DNA from: Melioribacteraceae bacterium
GTDB taxonomy: Bacteria > Bacteroidota > Ignavibacteria > Ignavibacteriales > Melioribacteraceae
Reading direction: 5' to 3'
DNA: 64,000 bases
NCBI GenBank assembly: GCA_011525875.1
Contig: WYBN01000012.1
Span: 372,001 to 436,000 of the forward strand
A program made the position numbers and the translations under genes. Of this stretch, positions 56,347-64,000 are shown piece after piece; position 1 is the first letter of the stretch; each line of letters opens with the position of its first letter. Under the pieces are notes generated by a model. That model was not told where the DNA came from. It searched no databases and saw nothing but the letters and a program-made list of their open reading frames with translations.

Positions 56347-56946
56347 TTGAACCTTCCCGCGCCTCTTGAAATAATAATTGAAGAACTGAATAAACTTCCG
56401 TCAGTAGGCAAGAAGACAGCGCAAAGAATTTCTCTTCATTTGCTGAGAAATAATGATGCTCAAATCGACAGTTTAATTCGTGCCTTGCAGTCTCTGAAGG
56501 AAGATTTGTCATTCTGTTCAGAATGTTTCAACATTGCTGTTGGTGATAAGTGCGAGATTTGTAAAAACCCCAAAAGAGACGTATCACTTCTCTGTGTGGT
56601 TGAAGATATAAGCGATGTTATTGCAATTGAAAGAACCCATGAATTTAACGGACTTTATCATATACTTGGTGGTGTATTATCGCCGCTTAGCGGCAAGAGC
56701 GTTGATTCGATTCGGATTAATGAATTATTACAGAGAATTTCAAAAAAAGAATTCAAAGAAATAATCCTTGCTCTTAATCCTGATACTGAAGGAGAGACCA
56801 CTTCGCTTTATATTGCAAAGCAGTTAAAACCTTACAACATAAAAATTAGTAGAATTGCAAGGGGATTGCCTGTAGGAGGTAACCTCGAATTCGCCGATGA
56901 AGCAACTATCGGCAGGGCAGTTCTTTCGAGAACAATTATACAATGA
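56347..56946 (+). CDS. recR: Recombination mediator RecR
   Basis: A 199-residue protein of the RecFOR pathway. The N-terminal HhH segment (LNKLPSVGKKTAQRI), the zinc site (CSEC ... CEIC at about 59-74) and the TOPRIM-like domain (about 80-170, LCVVEDISDVIAIERT) are all present. TTG start directly after the ybaB stop; the upstream stretch CTGGC...CCGGG is not a Shine-Dalgarno, so coupling with ybaB is likely. Confidence 0.95.
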   Translation: MNLPAPLEIIIEELNKLPSVGKKTAQRISLHLLRNNDAQIDSLIRALQSLKEDLSFCSECFNIAVGDKCEICKNPKRDVSLLCVVEDISDVIAIERTHEFNGLYHILGGVLSPLSGKSVDSIRINELLQRISKKEFKEIILALNPDTEGETTSLYIAKQLKPYNIKISRIARGLPVGGNLEFADEATIGRAVLSRTIIQ

Positions 56947-57680
56947 GCGATTGGTTCAAAGAGTGGTTCGCATCAAAAGAATATTTAGATGTATATTCTC
57001 ACCGCGATGAATACGATGCGAGTAAAATTGTAGATCTGATACTAAAAAAAACAATGGTGAATCACGATGCTTTAATTCTGGATGCAGCGTGCGGTTCGGG
57101 AAGACATACATTACTTTTAACTGAAAAAGGCTTTAATGTAACGTCATTCGACCTGAGCAGACAATTGCTCGGGATAGCTAAAAAGGAATTCTCCGATGGT
57201 GGATTAGAACATAAACTAATCCTAGCCGATTTACGAAATATATTCTTTAAAGTGCAATTCGATATAATCTTGAACTTGTTTACCAGTTTTGGTTATTTTA
57301 ATGAAGACACGGAAAATTTTATTTTTTTTGACAATTCCAGAAGTTTCTTAAAAAAAGATGGTTTAATAATTTTTGATTACTTTAATAGTTATTTTATCAA
57401 AGAAAATTTTGAACCGGTTTCTGAGAAGAGTATTAATGGTAAAAAAATAATTGAACGGCGTTTTATTGAGGGAGACACGATTATTAAATTGGTTGATATT
57501 ATTACAAACAAAACGACAAAGAATTTCACCGAAAGAGTAAAATTATACAGCGATAAGTACTTGCTCGAGAAATTTTCGGCGCTTGGGTTTGAAACTAAGT
57601 ATATGTTCGGTGATTATTCGGGAAATTCATTTAATGCAGCTCAATCAAAAAGGTTAATTTTATTTTTGAGATTGAAATGA
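56943..57680 (+). CDS. SAM-dependent class I methyltransferase
   Basis: A 245-residue protein with the SAM-binding motif LDAACGSGRHTLLL (48-61), acidic FDLSRQLL (66-73) and ILADLRNI, followed by NLFTSFGYFNED. The substrate is unknown. It is overlapped at both ends by four bases, so it is part of an operon with recR and the lipoproteins. Confidence 0.9.
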   Translation: MSDWFKEWFASKEYLDVYSHRDEYDASKIVDLILKKTMVNHDALILDAACGSGRHTLLLTEKGFNVTSFDLSRQLLGIAKKEFSDGGLEHKLILADLRNIFFKVQFDIILNLFTSFGYFNEDTENFIFFDNSRSFLKKDGLIIFDYFNSYFIKENFEPVSEKSINGKKIIERRFIEGDTIIKLVDIITNKTTKNFTERVKLYSDKYLLEKFSALGFETKYMFGDYSGNSFNAAQSKRLILFLRLK

Positions 57681-58243
57681 GAATTCTTGCCATAACTCTA
57701 ATCTTGATTTCTATAGAGGGATGCGACATTCTAACAACCCGCGATTCCGAGAAACCGGATAAACCCCGTTCAAATTTTGTTACGCCGACAACCCCGGATT
57801 TGTTATTTAAAAATTTCTCCGAATCCCTGAAGGAAAAAGTTGTTGAAAATTACATGGCTTGTTTTGTTGATAATGCTTTCTTAGATAAGGATTATAAATT
57901 CATCCCTTCTGCCGGTTCCGTTGCTCAGTTTGGAGCCCTTGCCGACTGGGATTTGAACTCAGAAAAACAGTATTTTAATAATCTTAAGAGTACAACAATA
58001 AATAATGTTCCGTTGATATTGCAGTTGAATCATGAAATCAGCAACACGCAAGGCGATAGCGCGGTTTATCAATACGATTATATTCTGAGTGTTCCGTTTG
58101 AATCTTCAAGCATTTCATACCGAGGCAATCTGAAATTTAATATTCATTTTGATTCAAGAAATCATTGGGTTATTACCCGCTGGGAAGATACAAAAAATGA
58201 AGAATACCCTAGCTGGAGTGAACTTAAAGGCAAATATTATTAA
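57677..58243 (+). CDS. Lipoprotein of unknown function, NTF2-like, copy 1
   Basis: A 188-residue protein with a lipoprotein signal (ISIEGC, Cys16), a proline- and charge-rich linker (about 20-45) and a body (about 45-185) that begins with a helix pair (LLFKNFSESLKEKVVENYMA) and ends in beta strands with HWVITRWEDT. That architecture resembles an NTF2-like fold. Its pattern returns in the next gene. No function is known. Confidence 0.7.
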   Translation: MRILAITLILISIEGCDILTTRDSEKPDKPRSNFVTPTTPDLLFKNFSESLKEKVVENYMACFVDNAFLDKDYKFIPSAGSVAQFGALADWDLNSEKQYFNNLKSTTINNVPLILQLNHEISNTQGDSAVYQYDYILSVPFESSSISYRGNLKFNIHFDSRNHWVITRWEDTKNEEYPSWSELKGKYY

Positions 58244-58730
58244 AATTATCTTAACAAGTTTAATAATGTTTTTATGTCAATCTTGTTTTAATCCATTTGC
58301 ACCGCAGCTGGAAACGGGTTCAGACGGCGGCGGTTCATTTATCAGCGATCAAAAATCGATCGAAGGATTATTTCAAAATTTTCAGTACTCGTACACGTTT
58401 AAGGATACAACTATTTATGGTAATATTCTCGATCAGAATTATAGTTTCGTTTATCGTGATTATGATTTAAGCGTGGATATCTCTTGGGGAAGAGATGAGG
58501 AGATGAAGGTAACATACGGATTATTTAAAAACGCTCAAAGGCTTGATTTGATCTGGAATAATATTGTTTCCATGACATCAGATTCGTTAAATATCATCCG
58601 CAGTTTTAATTTAACAATTACATTCAATCCGACTGACATAATATTTATCGACGGGAGAGTGAATCTTGATCTTCAAAAAGCAGATGACGTCTGGAAAATC
58701 ATTAAATGGGTTGACGAATCAAATTTTTAA
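58197..58730 (+). CDS. Lipoprotein of unknown function, NTF2-like, copy 2
   Basis: A 177-residue protein from the ATG at 58197, chosen because GGGAAG lies about eight bases before it (alternatives: an ATG at 58149 and a GTG at 58218). The signal ends FLCQSC, and the body has SIEGLFQNFQYSYTFKD, YRDYDLSVD and a C-terminal DVWKIIKWVDE. It parallels the preceding protein in layout, so the two are probably paralogues. It overlaps the end of copy 1 by 47 bases. Confidence 0.7.
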   Translation: MKNTLAGVNLKANIIKIILTSLIMFLCQSCFNPFAPQLETGSDGGGSFISDQKSIEGLFQNFQYSYTFKDTTIYGNILDQNYSFVYRDYDLSVDISWGRDEEMKVTYGLFKNAQRLDLIWNNIVSMTSDSLNIIRSFNLTITFNPTDIIFIDGRVNLDLQKADDVWKIIKWVDESNF

Positions 58731-58744
58731 AAAGAGGTGGGAGA

Positions 58745-59614
58745 ATGATGATATTTTATATTTCTGAAGCATTTAAGTCAATATTTAGATACAAATTATC
58801 CTCGATGCTCTCTATTATCTCCCTCAGTATCGGAGTCTTATTAATTACGACTTCATTATTGCTTCTATTGGTTTCAGCAGGTTTAGAAGATCGATTAAAA
58901 AGTAAAATCGAGTTGAACATTTTTATTTCGGATGATCTCGATAATGAAGAAATCAATAATCTCAAAAAAGATATAATGCAGGTGAAGGGAATAAGGCGGA
59001 TAACTTTTCTAGACAAAGAAACCGCTTATGCAAAGTTCAAGAAGGAAACAGGGCAGGATTTTAGCGGGATATTATCTGCCAATCCACTGCCTAATTCATT
59101 CAAAATTAATTTCCAACCAGAAATTGACGAAGCGATGATAACAAGCATTAGCGGCGAAATTAAAAAAATGACCGGTGTTGATGATGTCGTTTATGATTAT
59201 AAATTAATTCTGATTTTGATGGAATTCATAAAATCTGTAAAAATACTTGTCTATTTCGGAGCTCTCTTCTTTCTAATAATATCATTTTACCTAATTTATT
59301 CTAATAATAAGTTGATACTAAATGCGCGGATGGTTGAATTTAATACTATGAAACTTGTAGGCGCAAAATTAAGCACAATAAAAATTCCACTGATGATAAA
59401 GGGCATCATTTACGGAATTATAGCCGCTCTGATTAATTCACTTTTTTTCTATGTAATTTTTATCACTTTTATTAAGTATGACATTGAAATTCAATTTGTT
59501 AACACCTTTTATTTTTTTAATTTACTACCCGTGGTTTTATCAGTTTTATTAGGGGTAGCTGCGAGCGGATTGTTCACAAAAAAACTTACGCTCCAGGTAA
59601 AGCTTGATAAATAA
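58745..59614 (+). CDS. ftsX: Cell division permease-like protein FtsX
   Basis: A 289-residue protein with the FtsX topology: helix about 22-45, an extracellular domain (about 46-165) and three further helices near 168-190, 215-240 and 258-280. Segments MVEFNTMKLVGAK and the extracellular DDLDNEEINNLKK are typical. FtsX transmits the FtsE ATPase state to periplasmic amidases, but no ftsE gene is adjacent; an FtsE encoded elsewhere is assumed. GAGGTGGGAGA site before the ATG. Confidence 0.92.
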   Translation: MMIFYISEAFKSIFRYKLSSMLSIISLSIGVLLITTSLLLLLVSAGLEDRLKSKIELNIFISDDLDNEEINNLKKDIMQVKGIRRITFLDKETAYAKFKKETGQDFSGILSANPLPNSFKINFQPEIDEAMITSISGEIKKMTGVDDVVYDYKLILILMEFIKSVKILVYFGALFFLIISFYLIYSNNKLILNARMVEFNTMKLVGAKLSTIKIPLMIKGIIYGIIAALINSLFFYVIFITFIKYDIEIQFVNTFYFFNLLPVVLSVLLGVAASGLFTKKLTLQVKLDK

Positions 59615-59643
59615 CTTTCTCTACTAACATAAGGGCAATTAGT

Positions 59644-61896
59644 TTGGAAAAAAAACTTTTACACCATCTTCGTGAAGAAGAAACCGGAACTCTAAAAGAC
59701 TATATAAATTTAATTCGCATGAATCTTCTGCCGGTATTATTAATCAGCCTTACAGGCTTGGTTGTTGCGATCATTTATGCATATAATGCTCAGGATATTT
59801 ACACTTCATCAACAGCGCTAAAACTCTACAAACCGCAGGGAAGTATTCTTACTTCTTCTTTGATGCCGGAGTTTAGTGATTGGGGAAACGACAGATTCAT
59901 CGCTAATGAAATTCAAGTTCTGGAAAGCTATAGGTTGCGGGAGATGGTCGCCGGGTCATTAGCAGATACATTTAATTCTGTTAATGATTTTTCTAAATTT
60001 TATCATATTGTTGATGACGGAACTGGATTCGAGGACACGCCTCCTAAATTAAAGAGTACTGATAATATCATAAAAACACTTGGGTCTGTTAAGATTGAAC
60101 AAAAACGAGGGCTCGATATTGTTGATATCACTTTTGAGTCGCCCTCCCCTTATGAGGCAGCTCTCATCGCTAATGAATATGCAAACGCTTATGAGAGAAT
60201 TAATCTAAATTATAACCGCCAGCAGCTTATCTCTGTGAAGAATTTTTTGGAAAAACAACGTGAAGAAAAACTTAATTCGTTAGTAGAGTCCGAAGAGAAT
60301 TTCAAAGCTTTTCAGCAGCAGAAGGGCGTTATTGCCATTGATGATCAAGCTAGAGCATTGATCGATATACTAACAAATTTTCAATCGCAAAGAGATGCTA
60401 CGCTAATTGACCAATCAATTACTGAACAGAATCTTGAGCAGTATAAAATAGAACTAAGTAAAAAGAATCCAACAATTACGCAGTATATTGAAAGTTTTGC
60501 GGCGGAACCAAGGCTTAGGTCACTTCAAGAAAGGATCGCTGCACTCGAAACTCAAAGAGATCTGGCATTGGCAAGCACAAGAGCCTCGTCAGAAAGAAAA
60601 GAAACCGTAGAAAAATTCTCTCAAAGTATAAATGAATTAAAATCAATTCTCGACGAGCAGTTGAGTGTTTATAAGGCAAGTATTTTTGCTTCAAGCCCTG
60701 AAGAATTAAAGGAGCTTTCACTTAAAGTCTTAGAAGAAGAAGTTAAATTGAAGACATATAAAGCAAAATTCCAAAGTCTTGATTTAATTGTTCAACGTTA
60801 TGAAAACAGATTCAATGAACTGCCAAAGCAAACTATTGATTTCGGCAGATATCAGCGTGAACTTCAAGCTTATGAAAAATTGTATCTTTTGGTAGAAGAA
60901 AGATTTCAAGAGGCTTTGATAAACGAACAATCCACCCCCGGAAACGTTCTAATTATTGACGATGCAAGAATTCCTCTGTCACCATCGAAGCCCAATAGAA
61001 CCTTGATTGTATTGGTCGGTTTGGTTTTAGGCGTTGGGATGGGATTTGCTTTCGCTTTCATTAAAAATTACTTTGATAACACAGTTAAAACCCCTGAAGA
61101 TATACAGAACAGCGGGATTAATGTGCTTGCATGGATACCTCAAATTGAAGTGGCGGAAAACAGCAAAGATTTCGAATTCATAGTTTCAAAGAAACCGGAC
61201 TCAATTCACAGCGAGGCTTTCAGAGCATTCAGAACAAGAATTCAGTTTTCGAAAGTTGGACAAAATTCTATTCGAACAATTTTAATAACTTCTTCTGCTC
61301 CGCGAGAAGGCAAGACCACAGTTGCCGTTAACATTTCCGGAAGCTTTGCCCAGGCAAACAAGAAAACATTGATTCTTGATTGCGATTTAAGAAAACCAAG
61401 AATGCATACTGTTTTTAAAGATCAGAGATTCCCGGGCTTTAGTGACTATTTCTTTGGGCAGGCAGCTCTTGATGAGATAATTCACAAAAGCGAAATGCCA
61501 AATCTTTTCTATATTACGGCTGGTACAATACCTCCAAATCCCGCTGAAATTTTAGGCTCTGAACAAATGGAAGCTTTTATTGAAAAGCTTAAAAAAACAT
61601 TTGATATGATAGTAATAGATTCGCCGCCAATTATCGCAGTTACAGATTCTGAAATATTATCCAGGTATGTTGACGCAACGGTACTTGTGGTTTCTGCAAA
61701 TCAAACGGAAATAGAATTGATGAAAAAATCTGTTGACTTGTTAAATCACGAAAAGAACTCGTTTATTGGCGCGTTGCTAAATAATTTCAGCTATCGAAGC
61801 GGTTACGGTTCATACTATAAGTATTACTACTACTATTCAAATCCATCTGGCGGGGGAAACGGTTCTCTCAAGCAAAAAATCAAAGCATTAAAGTAA
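59644..61896 (+). CDS. Polysaccharide chain-length regulator fused to a BY tyrosine autokinase (Wzc-like)
   Basis: A 750-residue protein. Residues about 15-110 form the Wzz domain with the first helix (about 29-47), followed by a coiled-coil periplasmic part (about 200-430), the second helix near 455-480, and a cytoplasmic BY-kinase (about 510-720). Walker A holds Lys557 (REGKTT), A' is DCDLRKPR and Walker B is MIVIDSPP. Nine tyrosines lie in 717-731, the autophosphorylation cluster. It controls polysaccharide export, but no wza, wzy or glycosyltransferase gene is in the window. TTG start 29 bases after ftsX. Confidence 0.94.
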   Translation: MEKKLLHHLREEETGTLKDYINLIRMNLLPVLLISLTGLVVAIIYAYNAQDIYTSSTALKLYKPQGSILTSSLMPEFSDWGNDRFIANEIQVLESYRLREMVAGSLADTFNSVNDFSKFYHIVDDGTGFEDTPPKLKSTDNIIKTLGSVKIEQKRGLDIVDITFESPSPYEAALIANEYANAYERINLNYNRQQLISVKNFLEKQREEKLNSLVESEENFKAFQQQKGVIAIDDQARALIDILTNFQSQRDATLIDQSITEQNLEQYKIELSKKNPTITQYIESFAAEPRLRSLQERIAALETQRDLALASTRASSERKETVEKFSQSINELKSILDEQLSVYKASIFASSPEELKELSLKVLEEEVKLKTYKAKFQSLDLIVQRYENRFNELPKQTIDFGRYQRELQAYEKLYLLVEERFQEALINEQSTPGNVLIIDDARIPLSPSKPNRTLIVLVGLVLGVGMGFAFAFIKNYFDNTVKTPEDIQNSGINVLAWIPQIEVAENSKDFEFIVSKKPDSIHSEAFRAFRTRIQFSKVGQNSIRTILITSSAPREGKTTVAVNISGSFAQANKKTLILDCDLRKPRMHTVFKDQRFPGFSDYFFGQAALDEIIHKSEMPNLFYITAGTIPPNPAEILGSEQMEAFIEKLKKTFDMIVIDSPPIIAVTDSEILSRYVDATVLVVSANQTEIELMKKSVDLLNHEKNSFIGALLNNFSYRSGYGSYYKYYYYYSNPSGGGNGSLKQKIKALK

Positions 61897-61930
61897 AAAA
61901 AAAAGGCGACATTTATTGCCGCCTTTTTTA
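61895..61930. terminator. Bidirectional terminator between the kinase and groEL
   Basis: AAAAAAGGCG (61899-61908) pairs with CGCCTTTTTT (61920-61929) around an 11-base loop, flanked by A on one side and T on the other. It is fit to end transcripts from both sides. Confidence 0.92.
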
Positions 61931-61947
61931 AAAATTAATCTAGACTA

Positions 61948-63603
<1,656 letters not shown>

Positions 63604-63615
63604 TCAATTTTAAAA

Positions 63616-63909
63616 TTATTTTACAATACCGTAAATATCGCTTTCACGCATGATCAAATATTCTTCGCCGTCAACTGTTATTTCGGTTCCGCCATATTTA
63701 CCATAAAGAACCACATCACCAACTTTAACACCGGGTTGAATCGTTTTTCCGTCTTCAACCTTTCCTGGACCAACAGCAACTATAGTTCCCTCAATTGGTT
63801 TTTCTTTCGCTGTATCCGGTAAAATAATACCGCCTTTTGTTTTTTCTTCGGCTTCTTTTGGTTTTACAATAACTCTGTCAGCCAAAGGTTTAATTTTGAA
63901 ATCTGCCAT
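63616..63909 (-). CDS. groS: Co-chaperonin GroES
   Basis: A 97-residue lid for GroEL, with the mobile loop [15 protein letters not shown] and the C-terminal REDIYGIV-type end. Start at 63909 with an AAAGGAGGATTT site; the reading frame also opens earlier, at 63945, but without such a site and inside the CIRCE leader. Controlled by the promoter and operator just upstream. Confidence 0.97.
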   Translation of the reverse strand: MADFKIKPLADRVIVKPKEAEEKTKGGIILPDTAKEKPIEGTIVAVGPGKVEDGKTIQPGVKVGDVVLYGKYGGTEITVDGEEYLIMRESDIYGIVK

Positions 63910-63934
63910 AAATCCTCCTTTTAATTTAAATGAA

Positions 63935-63961
63935 ATAGCACTCATTATTAACGAGTGCTAA
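63935..63961. promoter_or_regulatory. CIRCE operator (HrcA site)
   Basis: TAGCACTC (63936-63943), nine bases, GAGTGCTA (63953-63960): a near-perfect match to the CIRCE consensus TTAGCACTC-N9-GAGTGCTAA. HrcA binds it to repress groESL without heat stress. Confidence 0.95.
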
Positions 63962-63988
63962 TTTAATTTTTGTTATAATTTTTGTCAA
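63960..63988 (-). promoter_or_regulatory. Sigma70-type promoter of groES-groEL
   Basis: On the - strand TTGACA (63983-63988), a 17-base spacer and TAAATT (63960-63965). The -10 box touches the CIRCE, so HrcA would block initiation. It is a classic housekeeping promoter in an otherwise Bacteroidota-like genome. Confidence 0.75.
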
Positions 63989-64000
63989 GTATATAATTGA

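Overview
The window looks like a chromosomal piece from a member of the Ignavibacteria (Bacteroidota/Chlorobiota group). It is AT-rich. Three large secreted proteins end in the C-terminal sorting domain with a YPNPFNP core that is typical of type IX secretion in that lineage, and the housekeeping genes are a mixture seen in free-living Ignavibacteria (caa3/aa3 oxidase, polysulfide-reductase-type molybdoenzyme, ThyX, split methylmalonyl-CoA mutase). I cannot name a species. I found no rRNA, tRNA, CRISPR array, insertion sequence or phage gene. No gene-free stretch exceeds 300 bases; the longest are 19942-20170, 55812-56019, 29057-29221 and 32577-32737, and each is described below.

Layout. (1) 1-6506, + strand: an aerobic respiration operon with a SCO-type copper chaperone, oxidase subunits I, III, IV and II, heme O synthase, and an unusual eight-helix membrane protein that carries a C-terminal cytochrome c domain. 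It ends in a clear hairpin terminator. (2) 6584-13874, + strand: prmC, dtd, an alkaline-phosphatase-superfamily enzyme, comEC, murB and an MFS/POT-like transporter. (3) 13919-19941, - strand: a compact sulfur operon (MerR-type Cys-rich regulator, PsrA/PsrB/PsrC-type complex, two half-size YeeE/YedE sulfur transporters, and a membrane-anchored rhodanese that has lost its catalytic Cys but ends in a Cys). This is the most interesting region. (4) 20171-22050, - strand: an unknown membrane protein, a CMD-family protein without the CxxC, and YjbQ. (5) 22128-29056, - strand: three type IX-secreted proteins, one with 12 FG-GAP-like calcium repeats built by two internal duplications, the other two a paralogous beta-propeller-like pair. 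(6) 29222-48072, + strand: housekeeping and membrane functions (MATE pump, Maf, LPG-synthase-like membrane protein, YtxH/DUF948 pair, EF-G-like GTPase, HIT, ThyX, PEGA lipoprotein, FolA, MutL, methylmalonyl-CoA mutase large subunit, UbiA-family prenyltransferase, CorC-like, rhodanese, DCC protein, Tgt, YajC, NfeD). (7) 48075-55811, - strand: lipoprotein, NamZ-type DUF1343 enzyme, Ndk, SucD, GatA, TatA, PurQ, PurS, PssA, Psd. (8) 56020-61896, + strand: YbaB, RecR, methyltransferase, two related lipoproteins, FtsX, and a Wzc-like tyrosine autokinase. (9) 61948-63988, - strand: groES-groEL behind a sigma70-like promoter overlapped by a CIRCE operator.

Gene expression traits. Many genes start with TTG (about eleven, one inferred here for gatA) and many neighbours overlap by four bases (ATGA or TTGA), so translational coupling is common. 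Both Shine-Dalgarno-led and apparently SD-poor starts occur. Most function calls come from recognisable motifs and family resemblance read by eye; no database search was run.
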